Below are positions 7,945 to 15,797 of a stretch of DNA of 50,604 bases, one piece after another. The DNA is from Candidatus Heimdallarchaeota archaeon. GTDB taxonomy: Archaea; Asgardarchaeota; Heimdallarchaeia; Heimdallarchaeales; Kariarchaeaceae. Under the pieces are notes generated by a model that saw only the letters and a list, made by a program, of their open reading frames with translations, made no database searches and was not told the origin of the DNA. Within the stretch, counting starts at the first letter, position 1, and every line of letters begins with the position of its first letter. The position numbers were made by a program, and so were the translations under genes. The stretch is taken from assembly GCA_015523565.1 (NCBI GenBank), contig WAKA01000156.1, positions 1 to 50,604 of the forward strand, written 5' to 3'.

Positions 7945-8548
7945 ATTGGATTGCCCATAATGTTTCTAATCCAAGTGAGAGTTCTCCAACGATTTCCACA
8001 TCACGATGAAACTCTTTTTGACCTCTTCTTTTTATTTCTGTAGGGGTTGTTGCTATTGAACTAAATATGATGAATGCTTGCTGTGAACTTTCAAGCCTGT
8101 TAATCATGTCCCAAGCTGTCTCATCACCCCTTTGGCCCCCAATAAGTGCAAGTCTTTCATTGTCACTCAGTGACTTGTCCATTTCTGGGTCTGCTGGAAG
8201 ATATGGGGGATTAAACAGCACGTTTTTTGGCATTCCTCCTTTCCGGATAGGGGAATTAAAATGTCCTGCAATCACTTGAAGAGGGCATCCATTCATTTCT
8301 GCATTTTGTTTTGTTAACTTAGTTGCCTCATAATTCATGTCAATGGCAATATCTCTTCCCTCACATTTTGATATCGCCAAAATAATTGATCCTGAGCCGC
8401 ATCCAATTTCCATCCATCCCTCATCTTGCATATTTTCATAGTTTTGCTGTCGTTTAATGCAATCAATCATCAGAAACGTATCTTCCCTCGGTTCATAAAC
8501 TCCTTCAACATATCTGATGTCTCTACCTTCAATCTCCTTTGTCGGGAT
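7907..8548 (-). CDS. HemK/Mtq2-like N5-glutamine methyltransferase, start codon non-canonical
   Basis: A Rossmann-fold methyltransferase of the archaeal HemK/Mtq2 type, expected to methylate the GGQ glutamine of aRF1, usually with Trm112. SAM motif I is MEIGCGSGS and the catalytic motif is NPPYLP. The first ATG (8470) would cut off the family N-terminus. The frame upstream encodes VYEPREDTFL, the conserved opening of this family, but contains no ATG, GTG or TTG before a stop at 8566. The best candidate is ATC at 8548, seven bases after a perfect AGGAGGT. Another is ATT at 8533, whose bases overlap the KsgA stop. With ATC the product has 213 residues. A homopolymer error in the six-A run at 8547-8552 is the alternative. 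Confidence 0.8.
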   Translation of the reverse strand: MPTKEIEGRDIRYVEGVYEPREDTFLMIDCIKRQQNYENMQDEGWMEIGCGSGSIILAISKCEGRDIAIDMNYEATKLTKQNAEMNGCPLQVIAGHFNSPIRKGGMPKNVLFNPPYLPADPEMDKSLSDNERLALIGGQRGDETAWDMINRLESSQQAFIIFSSIATTPTEIKRRGQKEFHRDVEIVGELSLGLETLWAIQFKSQKESPRAHP

Positions 8549-9377
8549 TTTTTCTACCTCCTGTCAATGGGAAATGCTGCATTTCCTTTAAGAACTCCAA
8601 AATCTCCACAAGCTCTTCGACTGATAATTGAAAAATTCTTTTCTCTTTTGCAGGAACCCCTTCCCATACCTCTTCTGATGCACTGCGTTTCAGGTACCCT
8701 CTTATTACTTTTCTGACAGTTCGATTTTTCAGTTGAAACAGGTTTCTAGTGAGCAATTGAAATTCGTCAATGTTTACCTCTGCTTTTTTTTCTAAGTCTA
8801 CTCGAACTACAGAGGAATGAACTCTTGGTTTTGGAACAAACGCTTCAGGTGGGACATCCATTATCTTTTTCGTTTTTCCCATCAATTGTGCAATTGCACT
8901 TATCCTTCCATAATTATGTGTTCCTGGTTTTGCAACGATTTTATCCACGACTTCCTTTTGAAGCATAACCGTGATTGTTGAGAACTTCTTCTGAAGTGCC
9001 TTGACAAATATTTGCGATCCAACTGAATATGGGAGGTTGGAGATAAAGTGGGTACTTGCCGGCCATTTGACCTTCAGGGCGTCTCCTTCAATTAACGTGG
9101 CTCCTCTCGCCTTTTCTTCAAGGATGGGGATGAACTTTGCGTTTTTCTCAATGATTGTTAAGTTTCCGCATACCTGCAACACTGCTTGGGAAAGTATCCC
9201 TAATCCCCCTCCCACTTCAAGAACATCGCTTTGCCTGTCAATGCCAGACGCTTGAACCATTTTTACGGCTACGCTGGGTCTAATGAGAAAGTGCGTCCCG
9301 CTTTTCCCTCTCATGTGACGTTTGCGTAACCCTAATTCTTTCATTGTGTTTAACGCAAAGCCTCGCCAATCAATCAC
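8529..9377 (-). CDS. ksgA: rRNA adenine dimethyltransferase KsgA/Dim1
   Basis: Dimethylates the two adjacent adenines in the 3'-terminal helix of 16S rRNA during small-subunit assembly. SAM motif I is LEVGGGLGILSQ and the catalytic motif is NLPYSVGSQI. The C-terminal helical domain includes RNLFQLKNRTVRKVI. The usual N-terminal block K-x-L-G-Q-(H/N)-F-L reads KSGTHFLI here, a small departure. The start is uncertain. GTG 9377, with GGAAGGA six bases before it, gives 282 residues and keeps the helix before the motif. GTG 9392 and ATG 9344 are possible, and the longest frame starts at 9443. The neighbouring HemK-like gene begins inside its 3' end, a linkage common in archaea. Confidence 0.9.
   Translation of the reverse strand: MIDWRGFALNTMKELGLRKRHMRGKSGTHFLIRPSVAVKMVQASGIDRQSDVLEVGGGLGILSQAVLQVCGNLTIIEKNAKFIPILEEKARGATLIEGDALKVKWPASTHFISNLPYSVGSQIFVKALQKKFSTITVMLQKEVVDKIVAKPGTHNYGRISAIAQLMGKTKKIMDVPPEAFVPKPRVHSSVVRVDLEKKAEVNIDEFQLLTRNLFQLKNRTVRKVIRGYLKRSASEEVWEGVPAKEKRIFQLSVEELVEILEFLKEMQHFPLTGGRKNPDKGD
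8556..8562 (-). promoter_or_regulatory. Strong Shine-Dalgarno inside ksgA, for the HemK-like gene
   Basis: The minus strand reads AGGAGGT within the last codons of ksgA. It is seven bases from an in-frame ATC at 8548, and no standard start codon lies at a useful distance. Its presence argues that ribosomes start anew here. Confidence 0.5.
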
Positions 9378-9423
9378 ATTTATTCCTTCCACTTGCAAGG
9401 TCAAAAACAGTTGGATGTTGTCA

Positions 9424-9432
9424 ACATATATT
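9424..9432. promoter_or_regulatory. Near-palindromic TATA-like site between ksgA and the DUF92 gene
   Basis: The sequence ACATATATT reads as a TATA-like box in both directions. It lies about 38 bases before the plus-strand ATG at 9469 and 36-50 bases before the likely ksgA starts. It may serve both divergent genes with short leaders. Confidence 0.35.
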
Positions 9433-9468
9433 GAGAGTCTCACCCTAAAATAGTAAAAGAGAACAATA

Positions 9469-10314
9469 ATGGATAAGATAATGGCATTCCTTTTTTACGT
9501 TCTTATTGGACTGTCTGTCAATCTTTTAATCGGTTTCGTGGCCTACCTGAAAAAATCATTGTCTTTTCCATCTGGGTTTACTGCAGCAGGTCTAGTGGGA
9601 ATTACCATATTTCTTGCATCTTGGAAAGCTTGGACGGTTCTTATGTTTTTTTTTGTTTCTTCCTCTGCATTGTCAAAATTCAAAAAAACAGATCCTATCA
9701 AATCTGAGGCCATGGCATTCGCTGAAAAGGGGGATGAACGAGATGCCCTCCAAGTTTTTGCCAATGGTGGCACTGCATTCATTTTTTCACTTATTGTCTT
9801 ATTCATGTCTGGTGTGAATTTTGGTTCTTCCATGACCCCTCCTCTAATGGCAATTCTTGCCTCCCTTGCAGCAAGCACGGCAGATACTTGGTCCACAGAG
9901 ATAGGCACCAGTTCACGATCTCTTCCTGTTTTAATATATCGACCAACGGTACATGTTCCACGTGGCACTTCCGGTGGGATTACTGCTTTAGGAACCTTTG
10001 CATCATTGTTAGGTGCATTGTTGGTTGGTGTCGTTTCTTCCCTCCTCTTTTCTTCCTATGCCCTGCTATTGCCTATTGCCGTTTCTGGTTTTATAGGGGG
10101 TGTCATTGATTCATTACTTGGTGGGCTTGTACAGGCATCATATCGGTGTGTTGTGTGTCATAAGGCTACTGAAAAACGGATGCATTGCAACTCTCCAACA
10201 GAGTATGTCAAAGGAATCTCTTGGATCGACAATGATGCAGTCAATTTTATATCTAGCTTCCTTGCTGGCTTGCTTGCTTATTTTTTGGTCTATTATCCCC
10301 TTATGCCATATTGA
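9469..10314 (+). CDS. DUF92/TMEM19-family membrane protein (VTE6-like)
   Basis: A 281-residue polytopic membrane protein with about six or seven helices. It carries the family hallmarks: a basic SKFKK loop followed by a conserved loop with KGDERDALQVFANGG, then the helix start STADTWSTEIG, then PRGTSGGIT. A family member in plants, VTE6, phosphorylates phytyl phosphate with CTP. In archaea a role in recycling isoprenoid phosphates is plausible but unproven. A short loop after residue 220 holds cysteines (RCVVCHK). The ATG at 9469 is clear. The 3' end overlaps the convergent DHH gene by 14 bases. Confidence 0.8.
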   Translation: MDKIMAFLFYVLIGLSVNLLIGFVAYLKKSLSFPSGFTAAGLVGITIFLASWKAWTVLMFFFVSSSALSKFKKTDPIKSEAMAFAEKGDERDALQVFANGGTAFIFSLIVLFMSGVNFGSSMTPPLMAILASLAASTADTWSTEIGTSSRSLPVLIYRPTVHVPRGTSGGITALGTFASLLGALLVGVVSSLLFSSYALLLPIAVSGFIGGVIDSLLGGLVQASYRCVVCHKATEKRMHCNSPTEYVKGISWIDNDAVNFISSFLAGLLAYFLVYYPLMPY

Positions 10315-11695
10315 CCCATTCATCAATGATTTGGTCAATTGTTTCCAAGACTTGTCTTTCATTGTCATTTTCAATCAGTATTGCATCGCCTTCTTTTTGT
10401 GATATGATATTTGCCACTATGCCTGTTGTTCTTTGTATGATCTCTACAATATTCCCCAATTCATGGTCTTTCCTAATTTTTTTTGGTAAAACCAATCCAA
10501 TTGATGTTTCCGCCTCATTTCTCCCTTGGGTTATGACTGCAAAAGCCACATCGTCGGGCACTAAGCCTTCTGCTACTGTGATTTTTGCGACATTTTGTGC
10601 ATGTTGCCAAGGGATCATGTCTACTTTCACGTAATGGAGACTTTTCATCAAGTTGAAGTCTCTTGCCTTAATGTAATTGTATCCTGCAACTGCTGATTTC
10701 CTGATGTCTATGATTTTCGCCTTTATGGAATAATACACTTCATCTCTTTCTCCCAACAACAGTGGAATGGCCATATGTGTGATATTTTCATTGTATAGGT
10801 CTCTCAGAACTTGTGCAAACTCATGTGCATATTTCAGAATTGATCCCTCTGGTTCAAATGCAAGAATGTATTGCTCTCCTATAGGTGCTGCAGACATTGG
10901 CAAGTATTGGTTTGCAGAGGTTTCTACTGCAATGGCACTTACCAGTTTTTTCATTTCATTCTCAGAGAGGTCTTCAAGAGTTCTTTCTCCTTCCCTACTT
11001 TCAATTTCAATCCCCGCTTGGGTCAAGAGACGTTCCACATTATTCTTGTTTCCAGTAAGGCTTGGCAGGATTGGATTGGATGAGAAATATATCGCATCCA
11101 CAATGGGCATATAGTTTAAAGACAACAATGTCAAGCCAGTCTGCAAATGCAACTGTCCGTCTTCTATTGCATCGTGAAGAATCATTTCATTTAATCCCTT
11201 GAGTTGTCCATGGGTTGCCAATGCGCTGATGATCGGTTGCACAACTATATTCTTGACAGAATCCAACATTGGTGAGACAACAAAAAACATCATCGCCGCC
11301 AAAGTAGTGTGCTGACCAAAATATCCAAATCCCCCTGTATGGAAGACATTAGGCAAAACTTCACTGTTTTTTGCTGGTTGGGTGAAAACAAATGTTTGAC
11401 CTTCCCTTTTTGGGACTTTCTTTGCCTCTTCAAATGTGATGCCAATGATAATGGCATCGTTGTCTGTCTCAACAAGTTCTTCTTTTATGTCTTTTATCCG
11501 TTCAAATTTTTTTAAATGGACAGGGCTTTGCATGTGGTAATAATAAATTGCCAAAAGACTTGCCGCGACTGCGGCATCAATTCCATTCCAGTAATAAATT
11601 GTCACTGGATCTGTTGGTTCTTTGAGTTTCTCCGCAATTTGAATGGCGTTTGCCATGAAATCATCTAACCGTTGTATTGCGGGGACATCTTCCAT
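10301..11695 (-). CDS. RecJ/Cdc45-like DHH-fold protein with degenerate active site
   Basis: A 464-residue protein whose N-terminal half matches the DHH fold in layout, although every metal-binding motif is altered. Motif I, normally H-x-D-x-D-G, reads WNGIDA (36-41). The motif II aspartate after AIII is glycine (Gly85). The DHH triad position reads TQP (105-107). It should therefore have no nuclease activity. Its position next to rps15 matches the archaeal arCOG group containing GAN/RecJ proteins that pair with GINS and are orthologous to eukaryotic Cdc45, which is also inactive. A structural role in the replicative CMG helicase is inferred. No GINS or MCM gene lies in the window. The ATG at 11695 is the natural start. 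Confidence 0.7.
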   Translation of the reverse strand: MEDVPAIQRLDDFMANAIQIAEKLKEPTDPVTIYYWNGIDAAVAASLLAIYYYHMQSPVHLKKFERIKDIKEELVETDNDAIIIGITFEEAKKVPKREGQTFVFTQPAKNSEVLPNVFHTGGFGYFGQHTTLAAMMFFVVSPMLDSVKNIVVQPIISALATHGQLKGLNEMILHDAIEDGQLHLQTGLTLLSLNYMPIVDAIYFSSNPILPSLTGNKNNVERLLTQAGIEIESREGERTLEDLSENEMKKLVSAIAVETSANQYLPMSAAPIGEQYILAFEPEGSILKYAHEFAQVLRDLYNENITHMAIPLLLGERDEVYYSIKAKIIDIRKSAVAGYNYIKARDFNLMKSLHYVKVDMIPWQHAQNVAKITVAEGLVPDDVAFAVITQGRNEAETSIGLVLPKKIRKDHELGNIVEIIQRTTGIVANIISQKEGDAILIENDNERQVLETIDQIIDEWVNMA

Positions 11696-11870
11696 AATAC
11701 TTTTTCAACATTCATTCTAAATCTTAAACCTGTTTCTAGACTCTGGATTTCATGTCGAGGTTTTTTGAAGTTCCTATCAAATTGTTTTTTAATGGCAGTT
11801 CCTTGTGAATTATGAGAATGCTGGTGCTGTCTGAAAAGAAGCAACTGGTATTCTTCAAGGAGTGAATCAA

Positions 11871-12326
11871 ATGGCAAGAATGCATTCACGAAAAAAAGGT
11901 AAGGCGAAAAGTAGAAAACCATATGTGACTGAAGTTCCTGAATGGACTCCTCTTTCTGCCAAGGAAGTTGAGGAATTGGTAGTTCAGCTCTACAGGAAAG
12001 GTATCCCTATGGCTAAAGTTGGGATGATCCTTAGGGATCAATACGGAGTTCCCAATGTGAAATTGGTCACTGGCAAAAAGATTTCAAAAATCTTGGAGGA
12101 AGCCAAACTCAAGCCAGAATTCCCTGAGGATCTTATCAACCTCATCAAAAGGGCTATGAACCTTAGGAACCACCTTTCCGAAAACAAAAAGGATCTCAGT
12201 TCAATGCATGGGCTAAAGAGAATTGAGTCAAAAATTTACAGGCTTTCAAAATATTATCGAGAATCTGGTCGTATCCCCTCTGATTGGAAATATGATCCAA
12301 ATCGTGCTTCAGTTCTCCTTAGGTGA
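11871..12326 (+). CDS. rps15: 30S ribosomal protein S15 (uS15, eukaryote S13 type)
   Basis: A 151-residue protein, exactly the length of the archaeal/eukaryotic uS15. It starts MARMHSRKKGKAKSRKP and has the family segments QYGVPNVK, LIKRAMNLRNHL, MHGLKRIESKIYRLSKYY and the ending SVLLR. It binds the central domain of 16S rRNA. The ATG at 11871 has GGAGTGA a few bases upstream; an in-frame GTG at 11862 is rejected because the family begins at MARMHS. It is divergent from the degenerate DHH gene. The 3' end overlaps the convergent METTL5-like gene by 18 bases. Confidence 0.97.
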   Translation: MARMHSRKKGKAKSRKPYVTEVPEWTPLSAKEVEELVVQLYRKGIPMAKVGMILRDQYGVPNVKLVTGKKISKILEEAKLKPEFPEDLINLIKRAMNLRNHLSENKKDLSSMHGLKRIESKIYRLSKYYRESGRIPSDWKYDPNRASVLLR

Positions 12327-12947
12327 TTTTTCAAGGCGAACGACCAAGATTGGAATCTTTTTCTTGTTCCTTGAATGGAACTTGTATGTTTTTTTCAATG
12401 TGAATTCTTCGGCAAAATATCCTGTAAGTTCCCATCCATGTTTTTTCGTTAATTTTGCATAGTGATCTATGTTTCGTTTAACGCCATCCACCACTGCATA
12501 TATGACATTTGAATATTCAAATGCCTTACGGACAAACTCTGTATCCCTCATTTTTTTTTGTTGTATCCCAAACGGTGGATTCATTATTGTTGTGTCAATT
12601 GGAATGTTTGGACTCCATTCTCTTGCATCTTCTTTGATAATTTCGAGTGACACCTCGAAAATGTCTCTGTTTTGTTTTAATATTGTAATTGCATCTTCAT
12701 CAATCTCAACTGCAAAAACCCTTTTTGCATTGGTCATGGCCGCTGCAATTGCGAACCCTCCTGTCCCTGCACATAGGTCGACCACTGTTTTCCCTGAAAT
12801 GTCCCCCATCATTGCGGCTTGGTGTATGATTGTTGCAATTAGTGGTGGGGGTGTGGCATATTGCTCCAAATTCACTTTTGGGCTCGCAAATCCTTTCAAA
12901 TTTCTGCTTAAATGTCCTTCCAATTCTGATTTCCTGATATCAATCAC
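12309..12947 (-). CDS. METTL5-like rRNA m6A methyltransferase
   Basis: A 212-residue class I methyltransferase closely resembling METTL5, which makes m6A1832 in human 18S rRNA together with TRMT112. Diagnostic blocks are LEQYATPP (27-34), SAM motif VVDLCAGTGGF, the ribose-binding EIDEDA, and catalytic NPPFG (123-127). The start is GTG at 12947, overlapping the stop of nop10, so it is translated in the aIF2 alpha-nop10 operon. The archaeal substrate is inferred to be the decoding-centre region of 16S rRNA. The partner Trm112 is not in the window. Confidence 0.9.
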   Translation of the reverse strand: MIDIRKSELEGHLSRNLKGFASPKVNLEQYATPPPLIATIIHQAAMMGDISGKTVVDLCAGTGGFAIAAAMTNAKRVFAVEIDEDAITILKQNRDIFEVSLEIIKEDAREWSPNIPIDTTIMNPPFGIQQKKMRDTEFVRKAFEYSNVIYAVVDGVKRNIDHYAKLTKKHGWELTGYFAEEFTLKKTYKFHSRNKKKIPILVVRLEKSPKEN

Positions 12948-13096
12948 CTTAACTTCCTAATGTATTTTCTGTACTTCTTTTCTTTTTCCATGGAAAATCT
13001 CATTGGATAGGGGTGTTTTGCTTCACTTCCACATATGGGGCATTTTTGTTTCAATGTATATCTTCCACATTTTACGCATTTGTAAAGTGTCTTCAT
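12944..13096 (-). CDS. nop10: H/ACA RNP subunit Nop10
   Basis: A 50-residue protein. It begins MKTLYKCVKCGRYTL and continues with KCPICGS, a four-cysteine zinc ribbon (two C-x-x-C pairs). It ends in the conserved basic tail with HPYPMRFSMEKEKKYRKY. Nop10 binds Cbf5 in the box H/ACA pseudouridylation complex. The linkage aIF2 alpha-nop10 is conserved in archaea. The ATG at 13096 lies nine bases after the aIF2 alpha stop. The stop overlaps the GTG of the next gene. Confidence 0.96.
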   Translation of the reverse strand: MKTLYKCVKCGRYTLKQKCPICGSEAKHPYPMRFSMEKEKKYRKYIRKLR

Positions 13097-13105
13097 TTTT
13101 GTTCC

Positions 13106-13915
13106 CTATTTTTTGTCTGTTGGTTTTTCTGTCACTTTCAAGTCAAGTCCAAGCTCTTCCGCCTTTTGTTCAATTGTTTTTAGTGCGGCATGTTTGGCAT
13201 CTTCAACCTCCTCATAATACTTACTTGCCAAATAGAGTCGGTATTTTGGAGCTCCTATTGTTGTCAATTCATATTCAACATCCTTAAATTCTTTCAGCAC
13301 CTGTTCTGTGTCCAACAATGCCTCTTTGACCCGGAAAAGACCGTCTGGTGCAAAGGAACGAAGACCAATGACTATTTCCTGTTCTGCAATGCTGATTTTG
13401 ATGCTGGTCGTTGCAACTTCAACAATGACTTTTTTAATGTCTTCTGGAATGTCAATTCCCTCAAGTGCTTCAATCCCATCTGTGGCAACTACTTCAAATC
13501 CTGCATACAAGCTATAGTAGTTTTCTTCTAATGGTGGTCTGACAATTTGGTCTATCTCCTCATAATTTCTACCTAACTTTTCGGCAATCAACCTGATGAT
13601 CGCTTTTGCTGACATCATCAGTTTGTATTCCCTGATTTTTTCTTTTCGTTGTGAACTGGAGACACGTTTAATGCTGATATCCACTTGCCCTGTATTCTTA
13701 TTGACACGCATTACCTTTGCAACAACTTGTTGGTCTAGCCTCACGTGGTTTCGAATATTGCGTATCCACGTGGGTGCAATTTCCGAAATGTGGCAATACC
13801 CCTCTACCCCTGGATATTCCAATAATTTGGCATAAACTCCATGCCCCATGATTTTTGAGATTGATGCCACGACTAACTCGTTTTTTTGTGGAAGATTTAT
13901 TTGTTGAGCGCTCAT
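13106..13915 (-). CDS. eif2a: Translation initiation factor aIF2 alpha subunit
   Basis: Alpha subunit of the heterotrimeric factor that delivers Met-tRNAi to the small subunit. The 269-residue protein has an N-terminal S1 domain (about 10-85, with GVYAKLLEYPGVEGYCHISE), a central helical domain, and the C-terminal alpha-beta domain with IGAPKYRLYLASKYYEEVEDA. The segment VSSSQRKEK lies where the eukaryotic regulatory serine loop sits. ATG 13915 is chosen over the in-frame TTG at 13918. A TATA-like box lies about 25 bases upstream. It leads the operon with nop10 and the METTL5-like gene. Confidence 0.96.
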   Translation of the reverse strand: MSAQQINLPQKNELVVASISKIMGHGVYAKLLEYPGVEGYCHISEIAPTWIRNIRNHVRLDQQVVAKVMRVNKNTGQVDISIKRVSSSQRKEKIREYKLMMSAKAIIRLIAEKLGRNYEEIDQIVRPPLEENYYSLYAGFEVVATDGIEALEGIDIPEDIKKVIVEVATTSIKISIAEQEIVIGLRSFAPDGLFRVKEALLDTEQVLKEFKDVEYELTTIGAPKYRLYLASKYYEEVEDAKHAALKTIEQKAEELGLDLKVTEKPTDKK

Positions 13916-13933
13916 CAAGACAGTTTCCTTTTT

Positions 13934-13945
13934 GCATAATAAAAG
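13934..13945 (-). promoter_or_regulatory. TATA-like box for the aIF2 alpha operon
   Basis: The minus strand reads CTTTTATTATGC about 25 bases upstream of ATG 13915, the spacing for a leaderless operon mRNA. Confidence 0.5.
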
Positions 13946-14045
13946 GATAAAGATTGTTTTTGATGCAATTTTTCTTTTTCACTTTGTGTTTTACCTCTTT
14001 GGATTTCTTCTAAAGATATTTCAAGGGTATGTTCTTTTTCTATAT

Positions 14046-14582
14046 ATGGATATTTTTGATCCATTCAAGTATTTCCCTGTCTCTTCTCCATTAGTTGGGA
14101 AGGTTCCCGCCCAACCCCAGAATTTTTGGATTGTGGCTGGAACTGGTCAAAGTGATTTGACTCCCTTGAACGCATTTGATCAGGCATTGTTTACTGCGGG
14201 TATTGGGCATTTGAACTTGATTCAATATTCTTCTATTGTTCCCTATACGAGCAAGATACTTCCCTTGCCTGTTCAAATTAAACCAGGGTCTCGAACTGGT
14301 GCGATTTTGGCTATCGCAAATGGTGTCCATAATGAGTTAATCTCTGCCGGAATAGCCATTGGCAATGTTCTTAATCAATATTATCTAGTGTTTGAAGGGC
14401 ATTTGAAAGGATCAAAAGAAGAACTTGTTGAAAAACTTAGGGGGATGCTTATTGAAGGTCTTTCCATTCGTGATGCGGATGTCTCACAAGATCTCTTTAT
14501 AAAGATACAACAATTGCATGTTAAACAAAGCTTTGGATGTGCTATTGTCGCTATCGTGTTTGACCCCACTTCATATTCATGA
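14046..14582 (+). CDS. pdaD: Pyruvoyl-dependent arginine decarboxylase proenzyme
   Basis: Makes agmatine from arginine for polyamine synthesis and for agmatidine-modified tRNA-Ile. The proenzyme has 178 residues. The family blocks are GTGQSDLTPLNAFDQAL, then GHLNLIQYSSIVP. Self-cleavage is expected between Ser62 and Ser63, producing the N-terminal pyruvoyl group of the larger chain. The catalytic region near YLVFEGHLKG is present. The ATG at 14046 (MDIFDPFKYF) is the plausible start; the frame is open upstream to 13932 but that part is hydrophobic noise. No speB or agmatinase gene is nearby. Confidence 0.93.
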   Translation: MDIFDPFKYFPVSSPLVGKVPAQPQNFWIVAGTGQSDLTPLNAFDQALFTAGIGHLNLIQYSSIVPYTSKILPLPVQIKPGSRTGAILAIANGVHNELISAGIAIGNVLNQYYLVFEGHLKGSKEELVEKLRGMLIEGLSIRDADVSQDLFIKIQQLHVKQSFGCAIVAIVFDPTSYS

Positions 14583-14681
14583 AAATATGTCTTTTCTTTT
14601 GTTTAACTTTCAGTTGCGAGGTTTCTTTTGTAGGCGGTTTTTCCAAAAGAGATATCTTTTGTACTGTTAAAGAGATTATTG

Positions 14682-14996
14682 ATGCAATCAGATTACCTAC
14701 AAAAAAGAAAGCGGTTAAAGAATGTTCTAAATCAAATAGGTTTCATTGTATTGGTGATCGGGATTTTTTTCAAAATAAGCATCTTTGATGTAAGTTTGAT
14801 CGTTTTGGCCATTTTTATCTGGATAATTTCTGGACCGCTTGCAACTATTGTATATCCTTCCCACGATAATGGGTTTTTGGAAAATTGTCCATCTTGCGGG
14901 ATGCTTGTTTCCGGTTCATATGATTATTGCATGGAATGCGGTGCAAGTCTAAAAATGGGGACTGATGCGACAGGGGCAAAAATAAAGGGTGATTGA
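14682..14996 (+). CDS. Small membrane protein with C-terminal zinc ribbon
   Basis: A 104-residue protein. A basic N-terminus (KRKRLKNVL) is followed by two hydrophobic helices (about 22-36 and 39-60) and then a cytoplasmic-type zinc ribbon: CPSCGM, twelve residues, CMECGA. This layout is common in archaeal membrane zinc-ribbon proteins of unknown role. ATG 14682 is used; TTG at 14679 is in frame. A gap of about 100 bases separates it from pdaD. It ends 32 bases before the stop of the convergent zinc-finger gene. Confidence 0.7.
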   Translation: MQSDYLQKRKRLKNVLNQIGFIVLVIGIFFKISIFDVSLIVLAIFIWIISGPLATIVYPSHDNGFLENCPSCGMLVSGSYDYCMECGASLKMGTDATGAKIKGD

Positions 14997-15028
14997 TTCT
15001 TCCCACAAAATAAATTTCTTCTTATTTG

Positions 15029-15661
15029 TCAGATTTTACTGACTAAGGATGCAAACTCTTTCATTTTAAATTTCAATATTTCTGGTTGTTGGATTCCAAA
15101 GCTTCCCAAAAGTGATTTTACAATCTGTTTTGTATCTGATGTGAAATAGTGCAAATCCAAGAAATAAAAAATGACATAGAATATCTGTGTGGGTGTCATC
15201 ATGAAAAACTTCAGCAATGTGTCTGGAGTCTGGACATTTTCCTGGATCTCTCTTTTAATCTCGATAATTTTTTCCAATCTGGTTCTCACATAATCAAGAT
15301 AAAAGACATCAATGCTTCCTCTTACTTTCAACTCATGTCGTATTTTCTTCACAAATCCCTCGTCTTGCTCGAAGACAAGATACCTGAATAAATCCGCCAA
15401 TCCCTTTAAATTCAAAAATGAAAACTCTCTTTTCACATATCTGAATATTTCTCGTCCAATCTCCTTGTCCTTTACCTCTTCCCTTTCAATGGTGGATTTG
15501 CATTTGCCGCAAATATAGACCCCGATGCTGTGCATCTCCAAGTTTCCCTTTGAAAAACAATATGAACATCTTTTATGCTTTCCCTTTGACATTGGGTTTC
15601 TTGATTGGTCATATGCAAAAGCCCTGAACATTGTTCCTACCATGTTTTTTTGCACCAACAT
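15029..15661 (-). CDS. Unknown zinc-finger helical protein
   Basis: Up to 210 residues. A zinc knuckle is formed by CSYCF and CGKC about 20 residues later, and is followed by a mainly alpha-helical domain of about 150 residues with no recognised motif. The start is uncertain. The longest frame begins at ATG 15661, but the zinc finger begins at MSKGKHKRCSYC (ATG 15592), and the residues before it look unconserved. A good TATA-like box (CTTATAAAT) lies at about 15735-15743, nearer than needed for either start, so the mRNA may have a leader of 45 bases or more. I do not recognise the family. Confidence 0.6.
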   Translation of the reverse strand: MLVQKNMVGTMFRAFAYDQSRNPMSKGKHKRCSYCFSKGNLEMHSIGVYICGKCKSTIEREEVKDKEIGREIFRYVKREFSFLNLKGLADLFRYLVFEQDEGFVKKIRHELKVRGSIDVFYLDYVRTRLEKIIEIKREIQENVQTPDTLLKFFMMTPTQIFYVIFYFLDLHYFTSDTKQIVKSLLGSFGIQQPEILKFKMKEFASLVSKI

Positions 15662-15734
15662 ATGAATGGGGTGAATTCATTGGGCATATCCCGGTATTCT
15701 TTCCCATTCTCTTTGTTAAAAACTTCTTGTCCAA

Positions 15735-15743
15735 ATTTATAAG
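15735..15743 (-). promoter_or_regulatory. TATA-like box upstream of the zinc-finger gene
   Basis: The minus strand reads CTTATAAAT. The nearest in-frame start of the downstream gene is about 75 bases away, so this promoter would give a leader of roughly 45-50 bases or serve a very short reading frame starting at 15707. Confidence 0.4.
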
Positions 15744-15797
15744 GGGTATCAGAGACTTCTTTAAAGGTGATCCTGTTTATTGTTCCGCGCCAAACGT

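Noticed and set aside
8456..8470. ATG 8470 as start of the HemK-like protein
   Set aside because: It would remove the conserved VYEPREDTFL opening, which is present in frame upstream.
14579..14788. Frame overlapping the membrane zinc-ribbon gene
   Set aside because: Its product has no family pattern and the other frame encodes a convincing zinc ribbon.
15609..15707. Short frame of 32 codons starting at a good distance from a TATA-like box
   Set aside because: Overlaps the zinc-finger gene frame, has no recognisable sequence and is too short to support by eye.
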